From Alkalicoccobacillus murimartini (GTDB taxonomy: Bacteria > Bacillota > Bacilli > Bacillales > Bacillaceae_D), in assembly GCF_030813245.1 (NCBI RefSeq), contig NZ_JAUSUA010000002.1:124001-188000 (forward strand): a DNA stretch of 64,000 nucleotides, written 5' to 3'. Made by a program: the position numbers and the translations under genes. The notes under the pieces were generated by a model. That model made no database searches, was not told the origin of the DNA, and saw only the letters and a program-made list of their open reading frames with translations. Shown one piece after another: positions 29,507 through 41,125 of this stretch. Each line of letters opens with the position of its first letter. Position 1 is the first letter of the stretch.

Positions 29507-30460
29507 TTACGTTTTAATGGTTCCTGCTCTCAAGATGGCTTCAGATACTTTCTTTGCATTATGCCTAAGCTGCCCATCCTGCTCCACAACAAAATTATCT
29601 TCAATGACATTGACTCCAAGTTGCTGTAGTCGTTCATAGTCAACGTTAACCGGTATAGCCATTTCCTCTGCGTATAACGTTTTTACATTTTGAGAGATAG
29701 CAGATCCGTTAACAATGATATCGTCTACTAAATCTGGTCCGCAGTGCGAAATCAAACCATCTAAATGATCAGAGGCACTATATTCATCGGTTTCGCCCAA
29801 TTGTGTCATCGCATTGCATATATAAACCTTCCTCGCTGACGAGCTACGAATAGCTTCAACAATTCCTGGAACCAACAAGTTCGGAAGCACACTTGTATAC
29901 AAACTACCTGGACCTAAAACAATCCAATCTGCCTTTTTTATAGCTTCTAGGCTTTCAGGGAGTGGATCGATGTTCTCAGGTGTAAGATACACTCGCTTAA
30001 TTTTCTTTTGAACAGCTGGGATTTTTGATTCGCCAGAAACAATCGAACCATCCTCCATTTCAGCGTGAAGCACAATACTTTGATTAGCTGCAGGGAGCAC
30101 GGTTCCTCTTACATTTAAAACCCGGCTTACAGCAACAATTCCTTGATGAAAATCGCCCGTTATCGATGTCATTCCAGCTAACAACAAATTCCCTAATGAA
30201 TGTCCGGATAGACTCGTTCCATTCGCAAAACGATGTTGGAACATCTCTTCCACCAACGGTTCTACTTCTGCCAAAGCTGTTAATACGTTTCTCACATCTC
30301 CTGGCGGTGGAATATCAAGTTCCTTACGCAGAATGCCTGAGCTTCCTCCATCATCTGCTACAGTTACAATTGCGGTGATATTGACTGGATAAGTCTTCAA
30401 ACCACGCAATAATACAGACAAGCCTGTCCCTCCGCCTATAACAACAACGTTCTTATTCAC
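29507..30460 (-). CDS. yvcK: YvcK/GlmR-family protein
   Basis: A 317-residue protein starting at a GTG that overlaps the rapZ stop (GTGA). It has the family segments [20 protein letters not shown] at the N-terminus, [13 protein letters not shown] near 35, [11 protein letters not shown] near 90 and [19 protein letters not shown] near 190. In B. subtilis the protein is needed for growth on gluconeogenic carbon sources, binds UDP-GlcNAc and influences cell-wall precursor synthesis. Confidence 0.95.
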   Translation of the reverse strand: MNKNVVVIGGGTGLSVLLRGLKTYPVNITAIVTVADDGGSSGILRKELDIPPPGDVRNVLTALAEVEPLVEEMFQHRFANGTSLSGHSLGNLLLAGMTSITGDFHQGIVAVSRVLNVRGTVLPAANQSIVLHAEMEDGSIVSGESKIPAVQKKIKRVYLTPENIDPLPESLEAIKKADWIVLGPGSLYTSVLPNLLVPGIVEAIRSSSARKVYICNAMTQLGETDEYSASDHLDGLISHCGPDLVDDIIVNGSAISQNVKTLYAEEMAIPVNVDYERLQQLGVNVIEDNFVVEQDGQLRHNAKKVSEAILRAGTIKT

Positions 30461-31350
30461 GGATTACGGACCTTTCTCTTTTCAATATCTCTGTGCGTTG
30501 CGTGCACTTCATATTCTTCTGCAAATTGTTTAGCGAAATGCTCGACCAATGTAACCGATCGGTGTTGTCCACCCGTGCAACCAATTCCGATGACAACCTG
30601 GCTTTTACCTTCTCTTTTATATTGTGGCAACATAAACTGTAAAAGGTCCGTCAGTTTTTCGATAAACTGCTGCGTTTCTGACCATTTTAACACGTACGAA
30701 GAAACTTCTTCGTCTAGACCAGTTTGTGGACGCATATGTTCAACATAATGTGGGTTTGGTAAAAAACGAACATCAAACACTAAGTCAGCATCAATAGGGA
30801 TACCATATTTAAATCCAAATGATTGTAGCTGAACTGAAAATGATTGCCTTGCATCAGAAGAAAATCGAGAAATCAAACGTTCTCTTAACTCAATTGGCTT
30901 GAGCTCCGTCGTATCAATAATTAGTTGCGCACGCCCCTTTAATTCTTCTAGCATTTCTCTTTCTAAACGAATACCTTCAAGAGGCAGTCCATTTTTGGCT
31001 AGAGGGTGTGTACGCCTTGATTCCTTATATCGTTGGACAAGCTTATTATCTTTTGATTCAAGAAAAAGAATTTGAACACTTGGTTTGCTTTGCCCAATAC
31101 TAAGCTGGTCAACCACTTCAAATAAATGATCAAAGAATCGTTGTCCCCTTAAATCCATCACTAAAGCGACTTTGTTCATCTTACCGCTAGCACCCTCTAT
31201 TAAATCAATAAATTTCGGGAGCAAAGCTGGCGGTAAATTATCTACGCAAAAATAACCTAAATCCTCAAAACTCTGAACAGCAACTGTTTTACCTGCTCCT
31301 GACATCCCCGTAATAATTACAATTTCAATTGGTTGCTCTGCCTCTCCCAT
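30457..31350 (-). CDS. rapZ: RNase adapter protein RapZ (nucleotide-binding)
   Basis: A 297-residue protein with Walker A GMSGAGKT near residue 16 and a C-terminal [20 protein letters not shown] block diagnostic of the RapZ/YvcJ family. The ATG at 31350 is preferred over the GTG three codons upstream, which abuts the ribosome binding site. YvcJ of B. subtilis hydrolyses nucleotides and affects competence. The role in RNA decay is known mainly from E. coli RapZ. Confidence 0.95.
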   Translation of the reverse strand: MGEAEQPIEIVIITGMSGAGKTVAVQSFEDLGYFCVDNLPPALLPKFIDLIEGASGKMNKVALVMDLRGQRFFDHLFEVVDQLSIGQSKPSVQILFLESKDNKLVQRYKESRRTHPLAKNGLPLEGIRLEREMLEELKGRAQLIIDTTELKPIELRERLISRFSSDARQSFSVQLQSFGFKYGIPIDADLVFDVRFLPNPHYVEHMRPQTGLDEEVSSYVLKWSETQQFIEKLTDLLQFMLPQYKREGKSQVVIGIGCTGGQHRSVTLVEHFAKQFAEEYEVHATHRDIEKRKVRNP

Positions 31351-31376
31351 ATAAAACACCCTTCTCAGAAACTTAT

Positions 31377-31850
31377 TTATTCATTCGTAGCTGGTGCAGG
31401 ATCAAGACGTGAACGAAGTAGCTGATAGTCTGGTGTATAATAGAAGGTTCCAAACATGATACCCTTGCCATTTAATACATGCTCAATAAATGCCTGATCT
31501 CCTTCAGCCATTGGCAATCCAGCTACTTCATTACATTTCCACCACTTTAAAGTACCTTCAGGTGATTGCGACAAAAGCGTCCCTGAGTAATCTACTGCCT
31601 TAAAGGTAAAAAGCATCCATTCAGATACTGTCTGACCGTTTTCTTCTATAACAATTGTATATACTCCATTTAATTCGGGATCGATGACCGATAAGCCTGT
31701 TTCTTCTCTACATTCTCTAGTAGCTGATTCTTTTATCGTTTCTCCCGATTCCATTTTGCCACCTGGAGCCACCCACCATCCTCGGCTAGGTTTTTGCAAG
31801 AGCAAAATCTTATCATCTTTAATGACTGCACAGTTTGTAACCCTTTGCAA
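31377..31850 (-). CDS. yvcI: NUDIX hydrolase YvcI
   Basis: A 157-residue NUDIX protein. I set the start at the TTG at 31850, giving [20 protein letters not shown], because GAGGTG lies 6 bp upstream and the result agrees with YvcI. The NUDIX box is [20 protein letters not shown] (about residues 33-52). It probably hydrolyses nucleoside diphosphate derivatives, substrate unknown. It is the first gene of the yvcI-rapZ-yvcK-whiA-crh operon. Confidence 0.92.
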   Translation of the reverse strand: MQRVTNCAVIKDDKILLLQKPSRGWWVAPGGKMESGETIKESATRECREETGLSVIDPELNGVYTIVIEENGQTVSEWMLFTFKAVDYSGTLLSQSPEGTLKWWKCNEVAGLPMAEGDQAFIEHVLNGKGIMFGTFYYTPDYQLLRSRLDPAPATNE

Positions 31851-31859
31851 TGAAATCAC

Positions 31860-32166
31860 CTCGTTATCTATACACTATCAGTATACAATTATTTTATGAC
31901 TGCTACAATTATTCAGAAGTTCTCTTAGTCCTTATGGCACAAAAAAAGGGCACGAGCTTCACGAAGCTCGTGCTAAAGATATATAAAAAGGGGGTCAATT
32001 ACTTAAACATAGTGTAACAGTTTTATATTTCATAATTGTTACAGAATGATTAAGAGCGAATTACGAAACCCTGTCCCCACAAGGGTTTCAGCAAACTCCC
32101 TTTTTTAAAAATGCATCATACAGAGCATCTTTTATCCTATTTTTTATGCAACAGTTTGGCAATTCA
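31860..32166. other. Intergenic region between trxB and yvcI
   Basis: About 300 bp that holds the trxB terminator (31941-31973) and a second hairpin at 32065-32089 (GAAACCCT with AGGGTTTC) that lacks a T tract. The yvcI promoter should be near 31880-31920, but no convincing -10/-35 pair was found. There is no gene. Confidence 0.5.
31941..31973 (-). terminator. Intrinsic terminator after trxB
   Basis: A perfect 11-bp stem (GCACGAGCTTC at 31950-31960 with its complement at 31963-31973), followed on the minus strand by CC and seven T. It ends the trxB transcript, about 190 bp after the stop codon. Confidence 0.75.
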
Positions 32167-33123
<957 letters not shown>

Positions 33124-33201
33124 CTAAACTACACTTTCTTCTTATGTGACTATATCGTATCCAAATCTGAGAATCCTGTCTATTGATCTGCTCAAAACCT
33201 A

Positions 33202-34236
33202 TTATGGCCACAAACGGTAGGTTACATCCTGTTGTTTGAGGTCCTCAATATTCTTTAAACGCTGCTCACTTTTGGAATAGCCTTTTTTCGTTGCTTTTCT
33301 CCAAAGAACTTCAGCCCGATCGATTTGCCCAAGATTAAATTGAGCAACCCCACGACAGTCGTATAGCTCTGGATACATATCAAAGGTTAAGGTGTCCACC
33401 TCTGAAAGTCTTTTTTCGGTCTCTTGATATTCTCCAAGAGCACATAAAACACGTGCTAGCTTGAGATAGTGATCCGTATCAATCGGATAGACTTGGCTAA
33501 GTGTCTGAGCATAACGCCTAGCTTCTTTATCATCACCAAGTTCATCCGTAAATAAGGCAATGTTACACAAAGCAAAAAGGTTTCCTTTGTCTTCTGTTAA
33601 AACCTTCTCCGAGAGATCAAATGCTTTACTTTGCTGACCCGATCGGAAGTATGCTTCTGCTAAATGATTATAAGCTGCCCAACACGTTGGATGATCATCT
33701 ATCATTTCTTGCAGAACAGGTATCGCTTGTTTAGGCTTATTTTGTTTAAGGAATGATCCAGCCGTTGTGTGACCAGAAATCAGGTTCTCAAGCTCTTCGG
33801 ATTCATCATCCATAACAAGCTCTTCCTCAGAAAGCATCTCTAGAAGTTCCTCTGCACCCTCCAGACGATCTTCCTTCGTTGTATTTTTAAGGTAGGTTTT
33901 GACTGACTGTTCTGCCAAACCAAAATTACCGAGATATGCGTAATTATTGGCCATGAAAAAATGGCACTCAGGATGATTGTCCGATGTGGCGTGTAATACA
34001 TCACGCAGGATGTCATTTGAGCGTTCATATTCATTTAGCTCTGAGAGTACTGCTGCGAGTTGAATTTGAAACACTGGTTCTTTATCTGTTAGCTTAACCG
34101 CACGTTCAAACAGCGTGACGGCTCGCTTTAAGTTTTTTTTCTTATACGCATCAATGCCTCTATGAAAGAAATAATCTCCATTTTGAAGAAATGGGATAAC
34201 ATTGGCATGTTTTTTTCGATAAACCGATACATCCAT
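33202..34236 (-). CDS. TPR-repeat protein
   Basis: A 344-residue protein made mostly of tetratricopeptide repeats. Examples are FHRGIDAYKKKNLKRAVTLF near residue 25, CWAAYNHLAEAYFRSGQQSK near 185, and AQFNLGQIDRAEVLWRKATK near 303. There is no signal peptide or membrane segment, so it is cytosolic and probably a protein-interaction scaffold. In B. subtilis a TPR protein (yvcD) lies near trxB, and this is its likely counterpart. The specific partner is unknown. Confidence 0.85.
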   Translation of the reverse strand: MDVSVYRKKHANVIPFLQNGDYFFHRGIDAYKKKNLKRAVTLFERAVKLTDKEPVFQIQLAAVLSELNEYERSNDILRDVLHATSDNHPECHFFMANNYAYLGNFGLAEQSVKTYLKNTTKEDRLEGAEELLEMLSEEELVMDDESEELENLISGHTTAGSFLKQNKPKQAIPVLQEMIDDHPTCWAAYNHLAEAYFRSGQQSKAFDLSEKVLTEDKGNLFALCNIALFTDELGDDKEARRYAQTLSQVYPIDTDHYLKLARVLCALGEYQETEKRLSEVDTLTFDMYPELYDCRGVAQFNLGQIDRAEVLWRKATKKGYSKSEQRLKNIEDLKQQDVTYRLWP

Positions 34237-34413
34237 ATAAACTGCGTTCCCTCCAGATGTCTTCTTTATGCTTGTCCAGTATACATCATCTGTATAGAAA
34301 ATGGGAGCTATGCGGGTTGAATCATTGACAAAATGAAGAAAACTATACGATTTGAAATCCCTATCCTGAATTGGAACTTATTTACCATGCTTTTAGATAC
34401 CATTAGTTTCCAT

Positions 34414-34439
34414 GTTTTAACTCTGACGATAACGGAAAT
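34414..34439 (+). promoter_or_regulatory. Candidate sigma-B promoter of the amaP operon
   Basis: GTTTTA (34414-34419), a 14-bp spacer and GGAAAT (34434-34439) resemble the sigma-B pattern GTTTAA-N12-14-GGGWAT with two deviations. It lies about 105 bp upstream of the amaP start. Asp23 operons of other Firmicutes are sigma-B dependent, which makes this plausible. Confidence 0.4.
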
Positions 34440-34545
34440 ACTACAGTCAGAGACGGTGCACCCTCTCAAGGCAAACATAACGCAAATAGATAAAGTACCC
34501 TTTTTCAATGGAGTGAGAAGCTTTATTCAGAAAGGAAGCGAGCAT

Positions 34546-35097
34546 GTGAACGTGGCCATTCGTATTATTGTAGGCATCTATGCATTCCTCACACTTTTAA
34601 TTTTAGGAAGTGTTTTGCTGGATGTAACAGGAATCTATCAACCTATCAACGAGCTGTTAGCCATACAACAAACAAATGAAATGTACTGGATTTTAATCGG
34701 TATTCTATCTTTTGTCTTCGTCGTATCGCTGATTCTATTTCTTTCTTCTTTTAAGAAGAGGGAGAGAACCCAAAGCAAATTTCAATCTCCTACTGACATA
34801 GGCGTGATTGGCATTTCAAAGGATTCAATTGAATCAACTGTATTACGAATCATAAGAAGATTTGAAGGAGTTCGCTCTGTAGATGTCGATTCGAGTATCT
34901 CTAAAAAGACTCAACAAGTAACGGTTTCAGTTAGTTATGCTCCTTTTGGACCGAACCCAGTTCAAGAGAATGCAAAAAAGCTTCAAGAAAGCGTAAAAAT
35001 GGAGCTTGAGAAGTGGTTAGAGATTCCTGTCAAAGAAGTAAAAGTACTTGTTAAAAATCAATCCAATCCAACAAAAAAGCGGGAACGCGTCATTTAA
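34546..35097 (+). CDS. amaP: Alkaline shock response membrane anchor protein AmaP
   Basis: A 183-residue protein with two N-terminal transmembrane segments (IRIIVGIYAFLTLLILGSVL, and WILIGILSFVFVVSLILFL near residue 50) and a cytoplasmic C-terminal domain. The frame is open from 34333, but AAAGGAAG lies correctly only before the GTG at 34546, and the family begins with this first membrane helix. AmaP tethers Asp23 to the membrane in staphylococci. The next two genes, DUF2273 and Asp23, complete the conserved trio. Confidence 0.88.
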   Translation: MNVAIRIIVGIYAFLTLLILGSVLLDVTGIYQPINELLAIQQTNEMYWILIGILSFVFVVSLILFLSSFKKRERTQSKFQSPTDIGVIGISKDSIESTVLRIIRRFEGVRSVDVDSSISKKTQQVTVSVSYAPFGPNPVQENAKKLQESVKMELEKWLEIPVKEVKVLVKNQSNPTKKRERVI

Positions 35098-35109
35098 GGA
35101 GGAAGCGCT

Positions 35110-35319
35110 ATGAATCAAGAAACGTTCATGCGCTATCGTGGGCGCATCCTAGGGCTACTGATTGCCATCGTTTTCAGTATTCTTTTTCTCACGATTGGCT
35201 TAGGCTATTCATTAGCTGTAGGGATTTTTGTTCTACTAGGTTTTCTGATCGGCAAATGGATCGACGGCGATTTAAATGTACATGCCTATATCGATGCATT
35301 GTTTACAAAAAGAGATTGA
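35110..35319 (+). CDS. DUF2273 small membrane protein
   Basis: A 69-residue protein with two transmembrane segments (about 12-30 and 34-50: LLIAIVFSILFLTIGLGY, then FVLLGFLIGKWIDGD). This is the DUF2273 family regularly found between amaP and asp23. AAGGAGG precedes the ATG, 12 bp after amaP. Its biochemical role is unknown. It probably belongs to the membrane complex that anchors Asp23. Confidence 0.9.
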   Translation: MNQETFMRYRGRILGLLIAIVFSILFLTIGLGYSLAVGIFVLLGFLIGKWIDGDLNVHAYIDALFTKRD

Positions 35320-35343
35320 TCTAAAAAAAGGGAGATGTTTTAA

Positions 35344-35814
35344 ATGGAAAAGAACATTCAATCAACAGAAAAAACAACGGCACAACTAGAGAAAGAACAA
35401 CATGATCAAGTGAACCAAAACGAAAATCGCGAAAAACTAACATATGATAATGAAGTAATCAAAAAAATTACGGCATTAGCAACGAATGAAGTATCTGGCA
35501 TTTTAGGTATGAGCGGGAGCCTTTTCCAAGGTGTGAGAGAAACATTTGGTGGAGACGAAAAAATCACAAAAGGTATTAGTGCTGATGTGGGAGAAAAACA
35601 AGTTGCCATCGATATTGAAGTATACGTAGAATACGGGAAAAACATCCCGAGCATTTATAAAGAAGTGAAAGAAAGCGTAAGTAAGAACATTCATAACATG
35701 ACTGGACTTGAGCTAGTAGAATTCAACATGAATGTAGATGATGTCTACACTCGTGACGAATTTGAAAGCAAACGAACTAATTCTAGTTCACCAAATTCTG
35801 GTCGCGTTGAGTAA
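35344..35814 (+). CDS. Asp23/Gls24-family envelope stress protein
   Basis: A 156-residue cytosolic protein of the Asp23/Gls24 family. A charged N-terminal tail is followed by the core YDNEVIKKITALATNEVSGI (about 35-54), then ADVGEKQVAIDIEVYVEYGK (about 82-101). Members are abundant, are induced by alkaline or envelope stress, and are localised to the membrane by AmaP. It ends the amaP-DUF2273-asp23 operon at a strong terminator. Confidence 0.93.
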   Translation: MEKNIQSTEKTTAQLEKEQHDQVNQNENREKLTYDNEVIKKITALATNEVSGILGMSGSLFQGVRETFGGDEKITKGISADVGEKQVAIDIEVYVEYGKNIPSIYKEVKESVSKNIHNMTGLELVEFNMNVDDVYTRDEFESKRTNSSSPNSGRVE

Positions 35815-35823
35815 GAGTTGAAC

Positions 35824-35857
35824 AAAAAAAGACAACCTCAGTTGGGGTTGTCTTTTT
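35824..35857. terminator. Bidirectional terminator between asp23 and hisI
   Basis: GACAACC (35831-35837) pairs with GGTTGTC (35846-35852), with A and T runs on either side. The asp23 operon and the his operon converge here, so it can serve both. Confidence 0.88.
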
Positions 35858-35865
35858 GCATTCTT

Positions 35866-36492
35866 CTATTCATGTCTTGCTTTTAGAATATCTGTTACCT
35901 CACTAAATGAAACCTTCTGCTCACGAAGTAACACAAACAGATGATACAAAAGATCGGCTGATTCGTTAGTTAGTTCTTCACGATCACGGTTTTTGGCTGC
36001 AATAATAACTTCTGAAGCTTCCTCGCCAACTTTCTTCAGAATTTTATCTACCCCTTTTTCAAATAGGTAAGTAGTATAAGCTCCTTCTGGCATCTCCGCT
36101 TCACGTTCCGCAATCAATCGCTCGAGTTCAGTAAGAATGGCAACAGAGCTTGTGTCATCCGGTTCTACCTTCTGATCTAGTAAAGAGTCAGAGAAACAGG
36201 TGTAGCTTCCTTTATGGCAAGCTGGTCCTTCTGGAACGACTAAAACTAGTAAGGCGTCCTGATCACAGTCATAGCGGATATCTTGAATGGCCTGTGTATT
36301 TCCTGATGTTTCACCTTTATGCCAGAGCTCTTGTCTTGAACGACTGTAAAACCAGGTCTGTTTTGTCTCGATTGATTTTGTTAGTGATTCTAGGTTCATG
36401 TAGGCAAGAGTTAAGACTTCTTTGCTTGCTGCGTCCTGAACGATTGCTGGCACAAGGCCACGATCATCAAATTTCACGGATTCTAGATTCAT
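35866..36492 (-). CDS. hisI: Bifunctional phosphoribosyl-AMP cyclohydrolase / phosphoribosyl-ATP pyrophosphatase
   Basis: A 208-residue fusion (HisIE). The N-terminal cyclohydrolase domain carries [20 protein letters not shown] near residues 45-64 and the zinc-binding YDCDQDALL. The C-terminal pyrophosphatase domain has [20 protein letters not shown] near 148-167. Together they catalyse the second and third steps of histidine synthesis. The start overlaps the hisF stop (ATGA). It is the last gene of the operon. Confidence 0.97.
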   Translation of the reverse strand: MNLESVKFDDRGLVPAIVQDAASKEVLTLAYMNLESLTKSIETKQTWFYSRSRQELWHKGETSGNTQAIQDIRYDCDQDALLVLVVPEGPACHKGSYTCFSDSLLDQKVEPDDTSSVAILTELERLIAEREAEMPEGAYTTYLFEKGVDKILKKVGEEASEVIIAAKNRDREELTNESADLLYHLFVLLREQKVSFSEVTDILKARHE

Positions 36493-37247
36493 CGAATAGA
36501 CAGTCCTTCCCCTTTTAGATAACTCTTTACTTCAGCCACAGATGTTTCTTTATAGTGAAAAATGGAGGCTGCAAGCGCTGCGTCCGCTCCAGCTTCGTTA
36601 AATGCTTCAAGAAAATGCTCTTGGTTTCCGGCACCACCAGAAGCGATAACAGGAACGGAAACAGCGTCTCCTACTTTTTTAAGTAATGGTACATCAAAAC
36701 CTGTTTTCGCTCCATCCTGATCCATACTCGTTAAGAGAATTTCTCCTGCTCCCAGAGATACAGCGTGTTTTGCCCAGTCAGCTACTTCCCATTCGGTTGC
36801 TTTTCTCCCACCGTGTGTATAAACACGCCAAGAACCAAGCTCCTCATCATATTTGGCATCAATGGCAACAACCATGCATTGCGCTCCAAAGAAGTCTGCA
36901 CCTTCCTTGATTAACTCTGGTCGAAGCACAGCAGCTGTGTTCAGCGATACTTTGTCTGCCCCGGCACGAAGAACACGTTTCATATCTTCAAGTGTACGAA
37001 TCCCACCACCAACAGTAAATGGAATGGCTAGCTTACCAGCCACTTCTTCTACCACCTCAATCATCGTCTCATGTCCTTCATGAGAAGCAGAGATATCTAA
37101 AAAAACGAGCTCATCTGCGCCTTGTCCATCATAAAAAGCAGCCAGTTCAATAGGATCTCCAGCATCTCGCAATCCAACGAATTGAATGCCTTTTACAACA
37201 CGCCCTTCCTTGACGTCTAAACACGGAATAATGCGTTTGGTCAGCAT
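36489..37247 (-). CDS. hisF: Imidazole glycerol phosphate synthase, cyclase subunit
   Basis: A 252-residue TIM barrel. Asp11 in [13 protein letters not shown] and Asp130 in VVAIDAKYD are the catalytic pair, and the phosphate loops are TVGGGIRT and ASGGAGN. With HisH it makes imidazole glycerol phosphate and AICAR from PRFAR and glutamine-derived ammonia. It follows hisA by 4 bp. Confidence 0.97.
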   Translation of the reverse strand: MLTKRIIPCLDVKEGRVVKGIQFVGLRDAGDPIELAAFYDGQGADELVFLDISASHEGHETMIEVVEEVAGKLAIPFTVGGGIRTLEDMKRVLRAGADKVSLNTAAVLRPELIKEGADFFGAQCMVVAIDAKYDEELGSWRVYTHGGRKATEWEVADWAKHAVSLGAGEILLTSMDQDGAKTGFDVPLLKKVGDAVSVPVIASGGAGNQEHFLEAFNEAGADAALAASIFHYKETSVAEVKSYLKGEGLSIR

Positions 37248-37251
37248 ATCA

Positions 37252-37986
37252 TTACACCTTCCTCTGCAAGGCTTCTTTAAGAGTGAATTGATTTGTGTAA
37301 AGGGCTTTCCCTACAATTGCTCCAGCGATACCAGATGATTTCCTAGCAGCTAATTCATCTAAGTCTTCAAGTGAACTAACCCCACCTGAGGCAATGACCT
37401 TCGCACCACTAGCAATGGCAAGTGCTTCAATCGCTTCCGTATTAGGACCGGATAACATGCCATCACGAGCGATGTCTGTAAAAATAAAAATTTCGGCTCC
37501 AAAACGAACCATTTCACGAGCCAAGTCTTCCGCTTTAACTTCGGAGGTTTCTAGCCAACCTTCAGTAGCAACATACCCGTTCCGTGCATCAATGCCGATC
37601 ACAATTCGCTCTCCACCATATGTAGCAAGCATTTCTTTTGTAAAGGCTGGGTTTTGAACGGCAACACTTCCAAGGATTACACGGTCCACACCGTGATCAA
37701 GGTAATACGCAACGTCTTCAACTGACCGGATGCCACCACCAATTTGTACCTTAGCGTCAAGCTCTTTAGCGACACGAATCACATGTTCATGATTCACACG
37801 TTTTTTTGCTTTTGCTCCATCTAAGTCAACCATATGAATCCATTCAGCTCCAGCATCAACAAAGGTCTTTGCCATATGAAATGGAGAGTCTCCATATACC
37901 GTTTCCTGATTATAATCCCCTTGCACAAGTCGAACACATTTTCCATCTCTCATATCAATCGCTGGATAGATAATCGATTCAGTCAT
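37252..37986 (-). CDS. hisA: ProFAR isomerase
   Basis: A 244-residue TIM barrel homologous to hisF. Asp11 in [17 protein letters not shown] and an aspartate in FTDIARDG are the acid/base pair. The loops VQIGGGIRS and ASGGVSS hold phosphates. It catalyses the Amadori rearrangement of ProFAR to PRFAR. The start overlaps the end of hisH by 8 bp. Confidence 0.97.
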   Translation of the reverse strand: MTESIIYPAIDMRDGKCVRLVQGDYNQETVYGDSPFHMAKTFVDAGAEWIHMVDLDGAKAKKRVNHEHVIRVAKELDAKVQIGGGIRSVEDVAYYLDHGVDRVILGSVAVQNPAFTKEMLATYGGERIVIGIDARNGYVATEGWLETSEVKAEDLAREMVRFGAEIFIFTDIARDGMLSGPNTEAIEALAIASGAKVIASGGVSSLEDLDELAARKSSGIAGAIVGKALYTNQFTLKEALQRKV

Positions 37987-38620
37987 GAAGCTTCACTCCT
38001 TTCTCCACCAATTGACCAAAGTTCGCAAGCAAATCCATGCCTACGACACTGCTTTTTTCTGGATGAAATTGCGTCCCTACAACAGAGCCTCTACCAACAA
38101 CTGCCGGTACGTCTTGATGGTAATCAGAAGTAGCTAATAAAATCTGTGTATCCTCTGTTTGAACCACATAGGAATGGACAAAGTATACATACCCCTGCTC
38201 TACATCGTTTAGGAGTGGATGTTGTTGATGAAAGTGAAGTTGATTCCAGCCCATGTGTGGAACCTTATATGGTGTTCCGTCTGCCGATTGACCTTGAAAT
38301 TTAACCACTTTACCTGGTAGCAAGCCAAGTCCTTTTGTTTGGCGATGCTCTTCACTTTCTTCAAATAAAAGCTGCATGCCAAGACAAATGCCCATGAGTG
38401 GTTTTCCATCTGCTACCCATTGGCGTAGGAACTCAGCTTTTCCTGTTGTATTCAGAATATCCATTGCATCAGGGAACGCACCAACTCCAGGAAGTAATAA
38501 GCCATCTGTCGTTTTAAGCACCTCTAGATCCTCTGAAATAACATAAGGTAAGCCTATACGCTCCATCGCTTTGCTGACACTGTGTAGATTACCCATGCCA
38601 TAATCAACAATTCCAATCAT
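37979..38620 (-). CDS. hisH: Imidazole glycerol phosphate synthase, glutaminase subunit
   Basis: A 213-residue class-I glutamine amidotransferase. The nucleophile is the cysteine in [13 protein letters not shown] (about residue 79), with the histidine and glutamate in [10 protein letters not shown] (about 187-189). It releases ammonia that passes through the HisF barrel. The start immediately follows the hisB stop codon. Confidence 0.97.
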   Translation of the reverse strand: MIGIVDYGMGNLHSVSKAMERIGLPYVISEDLEVLKTTDGLLLPGVGAFPDAMDILNTTGKAEFLRQWVADGKPLMGICLGMQLLFEESEEHRQTKGLGLLPGKVVKFQGQSADGTPYKVPHMGWNQLHFHQQHPLLNDVEQGYVYFVHSYVVQTEDTQILLATSDYHQDVPAVVGRGSVVGTQFHPEKSSVVGMDLLANFGQLVEKGVKLHD

Positions 38621-39217
38621 CTATAACATCCCTTTCGACGACGGTACTCCTTTTACACGTGGATCAATCAGTGTCGCTTCATCCAGCGCTCGTGCCAACG
38701 CTTTGAAAACCGCTTCAATCATATGATGTGTGTTGTGGCCGTAATGCACAATTACATGTAGGTTCATTCGTGCTTCCAATGCAAACTTCCAAAGGAATTC
38801 GTGTACAAGCTCTGTATCAAATGTACCTACCTTCTCAGATGGAAATTCTGCTCTAAACTCTAAGTGAGGTCGATTACTAAGATCTACAACAACCTGTGCT
38901 AATGTTTCATCCATTGGAATAAAGGAATTTCCGTATCGCTTAATTCCTTTTTTTGAACCCAGTGCATCCTTCACCACTTGTCCGAGACATATTCCGATGT
39001 CCTCCGTGGTATGGTGATCATCCACGTCTGTATCTCCGTTTGCTTGAACTGATAAGTTAAACTGTCCATGTTTGGCAAACAAATCGAGCATATGATTCAT
39101 AAATGGTACGCCCGTATCAAGCACAGTAGACCCTTCTCCATCTATATCAAGTGATAGTTTAATTTGCGTTTCACCTGTGTTACGTTCAATCTCTGCATAT
39201 CGTTTTTCTTCACTCAT
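38621..39217 (-). CDS. hisB: Imidazoleglycerol-phosphate dehydratase
   Basis: A 198-residue manganese enzyme. The two histidine motifs are [14 protein letters not shown] (about 68) and [20 protein letters not shown] (about 162), which bind metal at subunit interfaces. The ATG at 39217 (MSEEKRY) is chosen for its 9-bp spacing from AGGAG, which lies inside the end of hisD. It is a single-domain enzyme without the phosphatase fusion of enterobacteria. Confidence 0.96.
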   Translation of the reverse strand: MSEEKRYAEIERNTGETQIKLSLDIDGEGSTVLDTGVPFMNHMLDLFAKHGQFNLSVQANGDTDVDDHHTTEDIGICLGQVVKDALGSKKGIKRYGNSFIPMDETLAQVVVDLSNRPHLEFRAEFPSEKVGTFDTELVHEFLWKFALEARMNLHVIVHYGHNTHHMIEAVFKALARALDEATLIDPRVKGVPSSKGML

Positions 39218-40490
39218 CCGAATCATCTCCTAAACGTATCTCAACCGCACGTGCATGTGCTTCTAATCCTTCTAAGCGAGCGAGTGTTGTAATCGCATCA
39301 GCTTGAGCAATAAGGGCTTCTTTTGAATAAGACAAGACACTCGATTTTTTCACAAAATCATCCACACTTAATGGACTCGAGAAACGAGCTGTCCCCTCTG
39401 TCGGTAACACATGATTGGGGCCAGCAAAATAATCGCCAACTGGTTCCGTCGTATAAGGTCCTAAGAAAATGGCGCCAGCATGGCGAATTTTGCCTAGCTG
39501 TTCCATTGGATTCTCTACAATGATTTCCAAATGCTCTGGGGCCAGCTGGTTAACCGTACGGATTGACTGCACTAAGTTTTCCGTAAGATAAATAACCCCT
39601 TGGTTTTCAATCGATGTTCGGGCAATGTCTTCTTTAGGTAATGTTTTTAATTGAGTTTCAACTTGCTCAGACACAGCGTCTGCAAGGGTTTTTGAATCAG
39701 TCACTAATACAGCTGTTGCTAGTTCATCATGCTCAGCCTGAGACAACAGATCTGCCGCAACATGAGAAGGTATAGCTGTCTCATCAGCTAGAACCGTAAT
39801 GTCACTTGGTCCAGCAATCATATCAATATCAACCACACCATACACAGCGCGTTTGGCTAAAGCCACAAATATGTTTCCAGGTCCAGTTATTTTATCAACA
39901 GGCGCTATGGTTTCTGTTCCATATGCTAAAGCGGCAACGGCCTGTGCGCCACCAATTTTATAGATCTCTTTGATACCCAGCTCGTGTGCTGTCACAAGCA
40001 CCCCTGCTGGTAGTTGTCCATTTTTCTGTGATGGAGACACCATCGCAATCTCAGATACACCGGCCACCTGCGCTGGGACAACATTCATGATAATGCTTGA
40101 TGGATATGCCGCCTTTCCTCCAGGTACATACACTCCGACACGATCAAGTGGTGTTACCTTTTGTCCAAGCATCACACCATCTGAATGTGTTGTCATCCAA
40201 GATTGCGTAACCTGCCTTTGATGAAAATCGCGAATTCGTTCGATCGCTTCACGAATGGCAGCAATCACGTTCGGTTCAACCTGCTGATACGCTTGATCTA
40301 GTTCTGACTGTTTCACTTTTAATTGAGTCAGGTCAGCACCGTCTAAATCACGCGTTAACGCAAACAACGCTTCGTCTCCTTGCTCACGAACCTGTTTAAT
40401 GATGCCGTCAACAATTTGTTGTTCTTTTTCTTTACCCGCTTCTACTGTCCGCTTAATAGTAAAGGCTTCGTCTACTTTCACAATTCGCAT
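39210..40490 (-). CDS. hisD: Histidinol dehydrogenase
   Basis: A 426-residue NAD-dependent zinc enzyme performing the last two oxidations to histidine. Signature segments are [20 protein letters not shown] (about 118-137), [15 protein letters not shown] and the zinc-binding [13 protein letters not shown] near 248. The end contains [18 protein letters not shown]. It starts 2 bp after the hisG stop, with AGGAG upstream. Confidence 0.97.
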   Translation of the reverse strand: MRIVKVDEAFTIKRTVEAGKEKEQQIVDGIIKQVREQGDEALFALTRDLDGADLTQLKVKQSELDQAYQQVEPNVIAAIREAIERIRDFHQRQVTQSWMTTHSDGVMLGQKVTPLDRVGVYVPGGKAAYPSSIIMNVVPAQVAGVSEIAMVSPSQKNGQLPAGVLVTAHELGIKEIYKIGGAQAVAALAYGTETIAPVDKITGPGNIFVALAKRAVYGVVDIDMIAGPSDITVLADETAIPSHVAADLLSQAEHDELATAVLVTDSKTLADAVSEQVETQLKTLPKEDIARTSIENQGVIYLTENLVQSIRTVNQLAPEHLEIIVENPMEQLGKIRHAGAIFLGPYTTEPVGDYFAGPNHVLPTEGTARFSSPLSVDDFVKKSSVLSYSKEALIAQADAITTLARLEGLEAHARAVEIRLGDDSDE

Positions 40491-40492
40491 AC

Positions 40493-41125
40493 TTACTCCT
40501 CCTCAACCACGTCAAACAACCGCTCAACCATCTTATCAATACGTTCTGCCTTCATCCGATAGCTCACAGGGTTTACAATAAAGCGTGATGTAATTGGCTC
40601 AATGGTCTCTAGTTCAACCAATCCATTTTCCTTTAACGTTTGACCCGAGGAGACAATATCAACAATACGATCAGCTAAACCAATTAAAGGCGCAAGCTCA
40701 ATTGACCCGTTTAACTTTATAATTTCAACCTGTTCTCCCTGCTTCTTAAAATAGTGAGCAGCGAGATTAGGGTATTTAGATGCGACCTTAGGGTTGATAT
40801 CTTTTTTTTGATATCCAGGTAAACCAGCTACAGCCATATAACATTCACTAATTTTTAGATCTAATACCTCATAGACATCTCGTTCTTCTTCAAGCATGAC
40901 ATCCTTACCAGCCACACCAACATCCGCTACGCCATGCTCGACATAGGTTGGCACATCCATCGGTTTCGCAAGGATAAATCTAAGCTCTTCTTCTGGCACC
41001 TCTATAATTAACTTTCTCGAATCATCAAATTCATCAGGGAGGTTATATCCTGCTCGACGCAAAAGATTTACGGCTTCTTCAAAGATACGTCCCTTTGGCA
41101 TCGCAATTGTTAATTGATTATTCAT
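40493..41125 (-). CDS. hisG: ATP phosphoribosyltransferase, short form
   Basis: A 210-residue catalytic subunit of the short HisG class, which lacks the C-terminal regulatory domain and depends on HisZ. Motifs include [20 protein letters not shown] at the N-terminus and the PRPP-binding [16 protein letters not shown] near 153. It commits ATP and PRPP to histidine synthesis. It overlaps hisZ by 8 bp, consistent with a 1:1 hetero-octamer. Confidence 0.97.
   Translation of the reverse strand: MNNQLTIAMPKGRIFEEAVNLLRRAGYNLPDEFDDSRKLIIEVPEEELRFILAKPMDVPTYVEHGVADVGVAGKDVMLEEERDVYEVLDLKISECYMAVAGLPGYQKKDINPKVASKYPNLAAHYFKKQGEQVEIIKLNGSIELAPLIGLADRIVDIVSSGQTLKENGLVELETIEPITSRFIVNPVSYRMKAERIDKMVERLFDVVEEE

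Noticed and set aside
32065-32089. Hairpin GAAACCCT/AGGGTTTC as a second trxB terminator
   Set aside because: No T tract directly follows it on either strand. The 31941-31973 hairpin is the better terminator.
34333-34545. Extended N-terminus of AmaP (71 further codons)
   Set aside because: The upstream part lacks a ribosome binding site, covers the candidate promoter and is not part of the family. The GTG at 34546 has AAAGGAAG at proper distance.
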